Of a DNA stretch of 64,000 nucleotides, positions 45,198-53,376 are shown in pieces. Position 1 is the first letter of the stretch. Every line of letters starts with the position of its first letter. Below the pieces are notes generated by a model, which saw only the letters and a list, made by a program, of their open reading frames with translations, did not search any database and was not told where the DNA came from. The position numbers and the translations under genes were made by a program. This DNA comes from Pseudacidobacterium ailaaui (GTDB lineage Bacteria > Acidobacteriota > Terriglobia > Terriglobales > Acidobacteriaceae), in contig NZ_JIAL01000001.1 of the NCBI RefSeq assembly GCF_000688455.1, forward strand, positions 2,759,001 to 2,823,000, read 5' to 3'.

Positions 45198-46139
45198 TCA
45201 CACCGAGACGGTTTGCTCTGTGTTTACATTCACGGGAGTGAGCCAGCCGAAGCGGTCCGGTCTTAGCCCATTGGCAATGCCAAAGAACTCATCGGCAAGC
45301 TGTTTTGTGATGGGACCTGCGTTGCCATCCCCAATCGTAATCCGGTCAACAGAACGGATCGGTGTGACCTCTGCTGCAGTCCCTGTAAAGAAGACTTCAT
45401 CGGCGATGTAGATCAGTTCGCGTGGCAGGGCCTGCTCTACGACCGGGATACCGAAGTGACGGGCCAGAGTCAACACAGAGTCGCGAGTGATTCCTGCGAG
45501 TACCGAGTTGGCCAGCGGGGTCGTATAGATGACGCCATTGCGAACAAGAAAGAGGTTCTCCCCTGAACCTTCAGAGAGATAGCCATTCACATCCAGTGCA
45601 ATGCCTTCCGCATAGCCATTCGTATCTGCCTCCATCCGGATGAGTTGCGAATTCATATAGTTGGCGCCGGCCTTGGCCAGAGAAGGCATGGTGTTGGGCG
45701 CGAGACGGCTCCACGACGAGATGCAGACGTCGGCACCATGGTCGCCGGCGACATATTTGCCCCAGGGGAAGTTGGCGATGTAGACCTCGACTGGAGAGTT
45801 CTTTGGATTCACGCCAATCTCACCATATCCGCGCAATGCGATCGGGCGGATGTAGCATGGAGCAATGCCGTTGGCTTCAATCAGTTCCACCGTGGCGGAG
45901 CAAAGCTGGTCAAGGGAGTAGGGTAGTTTCATCCGGTAGATCTTGGCCGAATCAATCAGTCTCTGCATGTGCTCCGGCAGGCGAAATACGGCCGCTCCCT
46001 GCGGTTGTCCATAGCAGCGGATACCTTCAAAAACCGACGAGCCATAATGTACGACGTGACTCATCACGTGAATCTGGGCCTTGTCCCAGGGTATGAGGTT
46101 GCCATTATGCCAGATCTTGCTGGTGGGCTGGATGGGCAT
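45198..46139 (-). CDS. ilvE: Branched-chain amino acid aminotransferase
   Basis: The 313-residue class IV PLP enzyme interconverts Leu, Ile and Val with their 2-oxo acids. It has HYGSSVFEGIRCY near the start, the Schiff-base Lys156 in LAKAGANYMNS, and GYLSEGSGENLF (Glu194). AAGGAG lies upstream of the ATG. Some family members also accept aromatic amino acids, which would link it to the nearby phhA and hppD (inference). A truncated gene fragment lies just upstream on the same strand. Confidence 0.93.
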   Translation of the reverse strand: MPIQPTSKIWHNGNLIPWDKAQIHVMSHVVHYGSSVFEGIRCYGQPQGAAVFRLPEHMQRLIDSAKIYRMKLPYSLDQLCSATVELIEANGIAPCYIRPIALRGYGEIGVNPKNSPVEVYIANFPWGKYVAGDHGADVCISSWSRLAPNTMPSLAKAGANYMNSQLIRMEADTNGYAEGIALDVNGYLSEGSGENLFLVRNGVIYTTPLANSVLAGITRDSVLTLARHFGIPVVEQALPRELIYIADEVFFTGTAAEVTPIRSVDRITIGDGNAGPITKQLADEFFGIANGLRPDRFGWLTPVNVNTEQTVSV

Positions 46140-46175
46140 GGAAAGCTGCGCTCCTTATTTTCGTTGAACCATTGA

Positions 46176-46532
46176 TTATATCGCTTGGAGCGCATCCTTG
46201 GCGCGGCCCTGTGATTCTTTCACATTCGATGCAACGGAGTAGCTGCCAGGTCGCGCCGCGTGCGGAATCTCCTGCATGTCAGCTTCGGTCCGGTATAGGT
46301 CCAGAATGCGTTTTGTGCCGGTGTAACCATATCTGCGGATGAGTGCGTCTACTTCTGGTTTTTCGCCGAACCGTTCCAGGCCCGGAGCGATAATCAACAG
46401 CTCCCCTCCATCAGCAATTGCCATGCGTGTGCGGTAAACTGCCTTATTCGCGACCCATGTGCTGCGGAACTGGTCCGCTTGCATTGCGAGTTTATCTACA
46501 ATTCGTGGGTCTGACCACCAAGGGTGAAACAT
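46176..46532 (-). pseudogene. C-terminal fragment of a LarA-like (lactate racemase/DUF2088) protein
   Basis: The conceptual product (118 residues from ATG 46532) contains TWVANKAVYRTRMAIADGG, ELLIIAPGLERFGEKPEVD and IRRYGYTGTKRILDLY, which I recognise as the C-terminal region of nickel-pincer lactate-racemase-like proteins (usual length above 400 residues). The N-terminal domain with the cofactor-binding Lys and His residues is missing, and the end is not like the family C-terminus. The frame stays open upstream to 46682 but that part overlaps the region before the GH42 gene and looks random. I read it as a decayed gene remnant. Family recognition is by eye and moderate. Confidence 0.5.
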
Positions 46533-46618
46533 GATGTTCACTCGTGTTACCACATAATGCTTGCGCACAGAGCAGAATTTTGGATACAAGGGTTTACGTG
46601 CGTGGAGGTAGCTGTTCG

Positions 46619-48748
46619 ATGAACAGAAGAAATTTTCTGAGGGGTGCAGGAGCTGCGACAGGGTTCTTGTGGATGCGGCCATTGGCTAGTGCTATAGATG
46701 CATTTGGGGAAACGATTTCTCAAGCGCCGATGTTGGGTGTGGACTACTATCCAGACCAGACACCCGAGTCTCTTTGGGGAGAAGATGCGCGCATGATCGC
46801 AGAAGCAGGACTGAACACGGTGCGCATTGCTGAGTTTGCGTGGGCGCTGATGGAACCGTCTGAGGGCCTCTACGATTTTGCCTGGCTGCATCGCGCTGTA
46901 GCCATCCTGCATAAAAATGGCATTGCGGTAATTTTGGGAACACCCTCCGCTGCGCCTCCGCCATGGCTGACTGAAAAATATCCCGAGGTCTTTGAAGTCA
47001 ATGATCATGGTATGACACTTGGTCCCGAAGGAAGGCGCTTTACCTGTCCCACCAATAAAACCTACCGTCGGCTTTCGCTCAAGATCGCAACAGAGATGGC
47101 GAACAGCTTTGCCCGGACTCCAGGCGTCATCGGCTGGCAGATTGACAATGAGCTGACGCTTGGCGAGTCCGGACGCTGTTATTGCAAATCGTGCCGCGCA
47201 GGTTTTCAGGAGTGGCTGCGCGCGAAATACGGTTCTCTCGATGCATTGAACCAGGCGTGGGGCACAGCCTTCTGGAGCCAGATTTACACAGATTTCTCCC
47301 AGGTTCCCGTCCCGCTGCCTTCAGGCGCGCCGCCGAACCCGGGCATGGCGCTGGATTATGACCGCTACCAGAGCTACGCCAACACAGGCTTTCTGCAAGA
47401 GCAACTTGGCGTATTGCGCAAGCTCTGCCCACAGCATTTCATCACAACGAATAACGTTCCTTTAGTAGACACCATCAACCAGCGTGAGCTTTACGCGAAC
47501 TTGGACTTTGTAGCCGCAGACAACTACCCCGGCTTCTTCGCTGTCCATATGGAAGAAGCCGGAATGAACCTTACGCCAGAGCAGGTGGCGGCTCCTGTTT
47601 CTCTCATTCATGATTTTTCCCGCAGCATCAAAGACGGGAAGCCGTTCTACATTATGGAAGAGCAGGTAGGCAAAGCCGGACAGCCGACTTTCTCTCCTCA
47701 GCCGGAGAGGGGACAGGTGCGGCTGTGGTCGTATCAGGCGGTAGCGCATGGGGCCATGGGGATCCAGTACTTCCGCTGGGACACGGCCACATTTGGCGCG
47801 GAAGAATACTGGCATGGAATGCTGAATCATGACCGCTCGAAAAGTCCCGCATTTGATGAGATTGTGCAGACGGTGAAAGAACTGAAAGCGCTGGGCCATG
47901 AAGCGCTGCATGCTTCCTATGTGTCCGATGTGGCTATTGTTTTTGATAATGATGCAGACTGGGCGGTCAGCATCCAGCCAGGACAGCCTAAGCTGAAATA
48001 CATGAATGAGGTCATGTCCTGGTATGGTGCCGCCTGGGCCGGACACTATGGCTTAGATGTAATCGATGCAACACGCGATCTTTCCCGCTACAAGATTGTG
48101 TTGGCCCCATTTATGTATATCGTCTCAGAAAAACAGGCGGCCAATATCCGTGAGTTCGTACGCAGCGGAGGGGTCTTCGTTGCAGGTTTTCGTCTCAGTG
48201 CGAAAGACCCGGAAAGCCGCATGATGAAAACGCCCCTGCCAGGACTTCTGCGCGATGTGATGGGAGTAACAGTAAAGGACTATGTGCCGGTTTATTCGGA
48301 GAAACAGAGAGTAAAGTTTGCTCAGACCTATGGGGATGCTGAATCGGACTGTCAACTCTGGTATGACGTGCTTGCTCCTGAAAAAGCAGAAGTATTGGCC
48401 ACCTACACAACCGGCAGATATGCAGGAGAGGCTGCCGTTACCAGCAATTCTTTTGGAAAAGGAAAGGCTGTTTACATCGGAGCAAGACTTGATCCCGCTG
48501 GACTGGGACGGCTGCTGAATACGCTGGCCGCATCAGCTGGGGCCAAAGCTGAGTTGGACGCCTCATCGGGGGTTGAGGTCACAGTGCGCGAATCCGGCGG
48601 GAAACGCTGGATCTATGTGCTGAACCACTCCGCGAACCGGCAGACTCTTCCGTTGAAAAGAATGTACAAAGAGGCAATTACAGGCGAAACACAATCAGGA
48701 CAGCTGGTATTGGAACCTTACGGAGTCAAAGTGTTGCAGCCAGCGTGA
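46619..48748 (+). CDS. Tat-exported beta-galactosidase, glycoside hydrolase family 42
   Basis: The 709-residue protein begins with a twin-arginine signal (NRRNFLRGAG, cleavage near residue 25). The TIM barrel follows, with GVDYYPDQTPE, the acid/base Glu178 in WQIDNEL, a cysteine cluster (CYCKSC) that binds zinc in GH42 enzymes, and the nucleophile in MEEQ at about 346-349. A trimerisation and a C-terminal beta domain follow. It removes beta-galactosyl ends from oligosaccharides; Tat export suggests periplasmic action. GGAGG lies upstream of ATG 46619. A GH32 gene follows after 242 bases. Confidence 0.93.
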   Translation: MNRRNFLRGAGAATGFLWMRPLASAIDAFGETISQAPMLGVDYYPDQTPESLWGEDARMIAEAGLNTVRIAEFAWALMEPSEGLYDFAWLHRAVAILHKNGIAVILGTPSAAPPPWLTEKYPEVFEVNDHGMTLGPEGRRFTCPTNKTYRRLSLKIATEMANSFARTPGVIGWQIDNELTLGESGRCYCKSCRAGFQEWLRAKYGSLDALNQAWGTAFWSQIYTDFSQVPVPLPSGAPPNPGMALDYDRYQSYANTGFLQEQLGVLRKLCPQHFITTNNVPLVDTINQRELYANLDFVAADNYPGFFAVHMEEAGMNLTPEQVAAPVSLIHDFSRSIKDGKPFYIMEEQVGKAGQPTFSPQPERGQVRLWSYQAVAHGAMGIQYFRWDTATFGAEEYWHGMLNHDRSKSPAFDEIVQTVKELKALGHEALHASYVSDVAIVFDNDADWAVSIQPGQPKLKYMNEVMSWYGAAWAGHYGLDVIDATRDLSRYKIVLAPFMYIVSEKQAANIREFVRSGGVFVAGFRLSAKDPESRMMKTPLPGLLRDVMGVTVKDYVPVYSEKQRVKFAQTYGDAESDCQLWYDVLAPEKAEVLATYTTGRYAGEAAVTSNSFGKGKAVYIGARLDPAGLGRLLNTLAASAGAKAELDASSGVEVTVRESGGKRWIYVLNHSANRQTLPLKRMYKEAITGETQSGQLVLEPYGVKVLQPA

Positions 48749-48990
48749 GAAAAAGGCTGAGAGGCCGTATTCTTTTTAAGTGCCCAAGATGAGGTCCTTC
48801 ATCCCTGGCGTCAGCCGTTGGCGCAAAGATGAGAGACCATTCGTGCTGCCTTTTTCGCTTTGAAGCACGTATTACAGAGATACGCTTAGATGGTTCTTCA
48901 ACTGGCCAAAGCTGGCTGTTTACAAAGGCAATTTTTTGTTATGCAGCTAAATTGGCCACTTTTGTCTCTTCAATCATTAAACTAGCCCCA

Positions 48991-50487
48991 ATGATGGATC
49001 GTCGTAGTTTTATGTCAAGAATGGTCGCCGGTTTTGCTGTTTGCGGCCAAACTTCGTTTTTGCGGAGTACTTTCGCTGCTGTGGTTCCGGCAGCGCTGGC
49101 AACTGATCCCTTGCGTCCGCAGTACCATCTGCTTCCGGCAGCAAACTGGATGAATGATCCGAATGGCCCAATCTACTGGAAGGGCAAGTACCACATGTTT
49201 TACCAGTACAATCCCAACGGTGCGTATTGGGGAGACATGCACTGGGGACACGCTGTGAGTCCGGACATGGTGCATTGGGAGCATCTTCCAGTAGCGCTCG
49301 CACCGACTCCTGGTGGGCCAGATGCGGCAGGATGTTTTTCCGGAACAGCAGTGATTGACGGCGACCAAGTGGCCGTCCTCTACACCGGCGTTGTTTCGGT
49401 CCCGGAAAATGAAGCCACGATTCGCGATGGAGAACATAGTTTTCGAGAATCGCAGTGCCTCGCAATTTCCTCCGATGATGATCTGACTACATGGACCAAG
49501 CAGCCGCAGCCGGTCATAGCAGCCCCTCCTGAAGGAATCGATGTGAGCGGGTTCCGCGATCCATCACCATGGCGGCAGGATGATTGGTGTTACATGGCGG
49601 TTGGTTCCGGCATCCGCGGCAAAGGCGGGGCTGTTCTGCTCTATCGTTCAAGGGATTTGCAGCACTGGGAATATCTGCACTTTTTGGCGCAAGGTACGGG
49701 AAATGGTAAACAGACTGCAAATCCAGTGGATTCAGGAGACATGTGGGAGTGCCCAGACTTCTTCCCGCTCGGCGATAAGCATGTATTGATTCATTCCGCT
49801 GAAGGAAAATCCTTCTGGCAGGTTGGGACCTTCGACACAGAGCGATTGCTTTTTCATCCTGAGCGGAGCGGCCTGTTGGATGATGGTTCCTTCTATGCGC
49901 CGAAGACACAGCTGGATGCAAATGGAAATCGCATCCTCTGGGGATGGATTCCTGAGACACGGCCGCAGAACGAGTACCAAACAGCAGGGTGGGCAGGGAT
50001 GATGTCTCTGCCACGAGTGCTGACGCTCGATGAAAAGAACAATCTGAAAATGGTACCGCATCCAGCTTTGAAGCAATTGCGCACCAGGTCTGAACCAAAG
50101 AAGTCCACCAGCATTAAAAAATGCTGTGGCGAAGTCTTCTGCCGGCTGAAAACTTCTGCTCCGATTGCATTTTCGATTCAAGGAGAAAGAGGGCTCGGCA
50201 ATGTCCTCCATCTCGAATATCATCCGGACCAGCCCGATAAGATTCAGCTTGCTGGTGCGCAACTCACGCTTCCCAACATTCCTGTCGAGCTAGAGTTGCA
50301 TTTGTTTGTAGATGGGTCAATCCTGGAAGTTTTCATCCAGTCACAAATGGCCTACACAAAACGTTTTTACTTTTCAGGTTTGTCTGCTCCGGATCTGAGT
50401 ATCCATGTCACCGGAGAGGCGGCTGATTCTTCTGGTTTGGAGATCTGGCAACTTACACCAATCTCCAAAGACCGCCTCTCTCGCTGA
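48991..50487 (+). CDS. Exported beta-fructosidase, glycoside hydrolase family 32
   Basis: The 498-residue protein hydrolyses beta-fructosides such as levan, inulin or sucrose. The N-terminus (MMDRRSFMSRMVAGFAVCG) is Tat-like with two Arg, one position off the strict consensus. The five-bladed propeller shows the nucleophile Asp56 in NWMNDPNG, the RDP motif (Asp190) and the acid/base Glu253 in WECPDFF; a C-terminal beta sandwich follows (about 370-498). The ATG has a weak ribosome-binding site. The 242-base gap before it shows no other gene. It lies downstream of the GH42 gene, suggesting a sugar-scavenging pair. Confidence 0.92.
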   Translation: MMDRRSFMSRMVAGFAVCGQTSFLRSTFAAVVPAALATDPLRPQYHLLPAANWMNDPNGPIYWKGKYHMFYQYNPNGAYWGDMHWGHAVSPDMVHWEHLPVALAPTPGGPDAAGCFSGTAVIDGDQVAVLYTGVVSVPENEATIRDGEHSFRESQCLAISSDDDLTTWTKQPQPVIAAPPEGIDVSGFRDPSPWRQDDWCYMAVGSGIRGKGGAVLLYRSRDLQHWEYLHFLAQGTGNGKQTANPVDSGDMWECPDFFPLGDKHVLIHSAEGKSFWQVGTFDTERLLFHPERSGLLDDGSFYAPKTQLDANGNRILWGWIPETRPQNEYQTAGWAGMMSLPRVLTLDEKNNLKMVPHPALKQLRTRSEPKKSTSIKKCCGEVFCRLKTSAPIAFSIQGERGLGNVLHLEYHPDQPDKIQLAGAQLTLPNIPVELELHLFVDGSILEVFIQSQMAYTKRFYFSGLSAPDLSIHVTGEAADSSGLEIWQLTPISKDRLSR

Positions 50488-50496
50488 TGGATTGCC

Positions 50497-50886
50497 TCAG
50501 CACGGGTCTAGCATGTTATCCATCACGTCTCGTACTGCTTGCGGCAGGCGTTCGGCATCGCGTGGAAGAATGGCGTCGCCGGTCAGGCCGCTGTTTTTCA
50601 GCATCGCATCGGCAAGGTATATCACGAGCTGCTGAGGGTCTCGCTCTTTGATTCGCAGGGCCGTGGCCACGGCATCCTCAATCGAACGCGCATTCGAAAT
50701 TTCTATTAAGACAATGTCATGGCGCAATTCGCCCCACAAGAGTTCGGCGTGGCGATAGTCATGGCCAAGATCAACTTGAAATCCAGCTCTTAACAAAGCG
50801 TTCCGCAGCGGTATAGCAAGGCGATGATGATCACTGCACAACAAAATTCGAGGAGTTGACTTTAGGTTGCTGTTCAATAAGTTCAT
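50497..50886 (-). CDS. Degenerate receiver-domain protein
   Basis: The 129-residue protein resembles a response-regulator receiver: ILLCSDHHRLAIPLRNALLRAGF at the start, then HDIVLIEIS where the phospho-acceptor Asp would be, here Glu. The acidic pair near the N-terminus is SDH rather than DD, and no clear Lys of the KP motif is seen. It is therefore likely a phosphorylation-independent pseudo-receiver. The start at ATG 50886 has GGAGAAG about 11 bases upstream; longer in-frame starts exist. It is convergent with the GH32 gene and alone. Confidence 0.6.
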   Translation of the reverse strand: MNLLNSNLKSTPRILLCSDHHRLAIPLRNALLRAGFQVDLGHDYRHAELLWGELRHDIVLIEISNARSIEDAVATALRIKERDPQQLVIYLADAMLKNSGLTGDAILPRDAERLPQAVRDVMDNMLDPC

Positions 50887-51146
50887 TTCCGTGTCTTCTC
50901 CGTTTTTTTGCAGGCCTTTCCTTCCAAGGCCTGCGCAGAGAAGAAGCAGACCGTATGCCAAAATGGTCTAGGTCCTACTAAGTACTTGTATTTTCAATAA
51001 GTTAAGAAAGAACGAAGACAGGCAACCTTTTGCAACTGTGCAATGTCTGCATGAAAGCCATGAAATTTCGACATGCTTTGTCGATAAGCCCTAGTTTTTC
51101 AGCAATTTGCATGTCTCAGGTAACATCAAGGGAAAGGCTAGGTATC

Positions 51147-51827
51147 ATGTACGGACCAGCAAACCAGGCGCTCCACGAACTCCAACATTCGGCGTATGTC
51201 CGGTTTTCCTTGCTGGCATTCAGCTCGATTTTCTTTCTTGTAGATCCCTTCGCCGCCATTGGCACATTCATTGCCATTACGGCAGGTGCCGATGCAAAGC
51301 GTCGTCGCAGGATCGCTTTTAAGGCCGCGCTGACCTGCTTTATTGTGCTCATGGCCTTTGCCCTTGCCGGGCAGTTCATTTTCAGTCTTTTTGGAATCAA
51401 ACTGCCCGCTTTTGAAATCGCCGGAGGTCTTATCCTGCTTCTGATTGGCATAGACATGCTAGAGGCAAAACGATCTCCCACCCAGGAGTCCTCTGACGAA
51501 GCCATGGAAGCGGCCGCCAAGGAAGATGCCGGCATTGTACCGATGGGAATTCCAATGCTGGCCGGCCCGGGGGCCATTTCAAGCGTGATGGTCTTGGTGG
51601 GGCAGTCACCGAACCACTGGCAGCTCATTGCAATTTTTGCCTCTATCGCGATTACTGCCGCAGCCAGTTACGGCGTGCTGAGTGGAGCAGACCGTTTGCG
51701 CCGCGTGTTGGGAGAAACCGGCATCAGAATTCTTGTACGTATTATGGGGCTGCTGCTGGTTGCCCTTGCCATGCAATTCTTTGTCAATGGATTAACGGAC
51801 CTGGGCGTGATTGCAAAGCAGGATTGA
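51147..51827 (+). CDS. MarC family integral membrane protein
   Basis: The 226-residue protein has six membrane segments and the family signature segments FFLVDPFAAIGTFIAIT, EIAGGLILLLIGIDML and VPMGIPMLAGPGAISSVMVL. MarC/SnatA proteins are probable small amino-acid or metabolite exporters; MarC itself has no proven role. ATG 51147 is chosen because earlier in-frame codons add a non-conserved extension. The 260-base gap before it, facing the degenerate receiver gene, contains nothing else that I can support. Confidence 0.88.
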   Translation: MYGPANQALHELQHSAYVRFSLLAFSSIFFLVDPFAAIGTFIAITAGADAKRRRRIAFKAALTCFIVLMAFALAGQFIFSLFGIKLPAFEIAGGLILLLIGIDMLEAKRSPTQESSDEAMEAAAKEDAGIVPMGIPMLAGPGAISSVMVLVGQSPNHWQLIAIFASIAITAAASYGVLSGADRLRRVLGETGIRILVRIMGLLLVALAMQFFVNGLTDLGVIAKQD

Positions 51828-51945
51828 CCGACGTGAGGGGCCCCTGAGATATGGAAATTGATTTTAGGCAAATAGAAGCGCCGGACAATGTGGGTGGACC
51901 AGGCAACCTCACTCGGAAGTTTATTAATCAAGCGAGAATAACACG

Positions 51946-53328
51946 ATGAAGATACGTTGTTCCTTTGTCGCAACATGGCTGCTCTTTCTGGGAGCGTGCT
52001 TTCCGGCGAGCGCGACCTTTCAGCAACCACCGCCATGCAAAAATGCGTTTTCTGTGGAGCGCGAAATCGCCGAGGGGAGAAAGGCCGCGCAACAGGTATA
52101 TAAAACGATGCCCGTGCTGCCCGATTCCAGCCCGGTGACGCAGTATGTGCAACAGTTGGGCAAGAAGCTGACCCAATATGCTCCTGGCTATCGATGGCCG
52201 TATGAGTTTCACGTTGTGAATCAAGCAGACATTAATGCTTTTGCGCTTCCGGGGGGCCCTATTTTTGTAAATCTGGGCACGATTCAGGCAGCGGAAACAG
52301 AGGCACAGCTTGCCGGAGTAATGGCGCACGAGATTTCCCATGTGGTCATGCGTCACGCTACCTGCAACATTACCAGGCAGCAGTCCCAGGCGCCTTGGTG
52401 GGCGCTGGGGCAACTGGCCGCAGGTATTTTTATTCCCGGAGCAGGCGGCGCTCTGGCCGCGCAGGGAGTCGGGGCTGCTGCCGGAATGACCTTCCTGAAA
52501 ATGTCTCGGGAGTCTGAAAAGCAGGCAGATCTTATGGGTACCGACATCGCTTACGATGCTGGCTATGATCCGCGCGGCATGGTGCAGTTTTTTGAAATTA
52601 TTCAAAGCAAGTATGGATCAGGTGGTGCCCAGTTCTTGAGCGATCACCCGAATCCAGGTAACCGTACGGAATATGTGAATGATGAGATTGCCACGCTGCC
52701 TCCGCGCACAAACTGGATAAAAACCACACCGGAGTTTCAAAAGATCAAAAAACTCGTGGCAGGCATGAAGCCATACACTGCGCAGCAGATTTCAAGTGGT
52801 GCATGGAAAAATGCCAATGGTGCAGCAGTGGCGGTTCCTTCAAAGCCGGTGGACTTTAAGCCCGATGGAAGCTGGAAACAGCTCGACAGCGCAGGTTTTT
52901 CTGTCCAGTATCCAGGCAACTGGATGGCCACGGAGCAGGCCGGAAACGCTGCAACCATTGCGCCTTCCGGCGGTATCATCAACAACGTCACAATCTACGG
53001 AGTCATCATTGACGATTATCGCCCGGACCAGTCCATGGATCTCGCTGCGGCGACCAATCAGTTGATTGCTACGATACAGCAAGGAAATCCCGGAATGAAA
53101 CCAGCAACCAGCATTCAGGATGTTCTGGTCAACAAGCAACCGGGAAAGAGCGTAGAGTTTGTCAATCAGGGTGCGTCTGCTGGAGGGGCTGCCGAACGCG
53201 ACTGGCTGGTTGCGATTTCGCGGAGTGACGGGTCGCTCAGCTATCTGGTCTTCGTGGCACCGCAGAAAGATTTTGAGTCACTGCGCGCGACCTATGAGCA
53301 GATGCTTAGGACCTTCCGTATTCAGTAA
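51946..53328 (+). CDS. Exported M48 metalloprotease with C-terminal extension
   Basis: The 460-residue protein has a signal peptide (about 1-23), an M48 domain (about 35-265) with HEISH at 128-132 and the third ligand in ESEKQAD (Glu191, Asp195), and a C-terminal domain of about 190 residues (about 270-460) with FKPDGSWKQLDSAGFSVQYPGNW, resembling a small beta domain often fused to these proteases. It differs from the M48 protein at 3.3 kb in lacking the long Gln-rich linker. It is followed closely by the patatin gene. Both may act on the outer membrane. Confidence 0.9.
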   Translation: MKIRCSFVATWLLFLGACFPASATFQQPPPCKNAFSVEREIAEGRKAAQQVYKTMPVLPDSSPVTQYVQQLGKKLTQYAPGYRWPYEFHVVNQADINAFALPGGPIFVNLGTIQAAETEAQLAGVMAHEISHVVMRHATCNITRQQSQAPWWALGQLAAGIFIPGAGGALAAQGVGAAAGMTFLKMSRESEKQADLMGTDIAYDAGYDPRGMVQFFEIIQSKYGSGGAQFLSDHPNPGNRTEYVNDEIATLPPRTNWIKTTPEFQKIKKLVAGMKPYTAQQISSGAWKNANGAAVAVPSKPVDFKPDGSWKQLDSAGFSVQYPGNWMATEQAGNAATIAPSGGIINNVTIYGVIIDDYRPDQSMDLAAATNQLIATIQQGNPGMKPATSIQDVLVNKQPGKSVEFVNQGASAGGAAERDWLVAISRSDGSLSYLVFVAPQKDFESLRATYEQMLRTFRIQ

Positions 53329-53376
53329 TGCGCAGCCAAGCGCAGATCGCCGCAAAAGGGGTCTTCCATTTCTGAT

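Noticed and set aside
46533-46682. N-terminal extension of the LarA-like fragment
   Set aside because: The extra 50 codons show no similarity to the family and overlap the start of the GH42 gene on the other strand.
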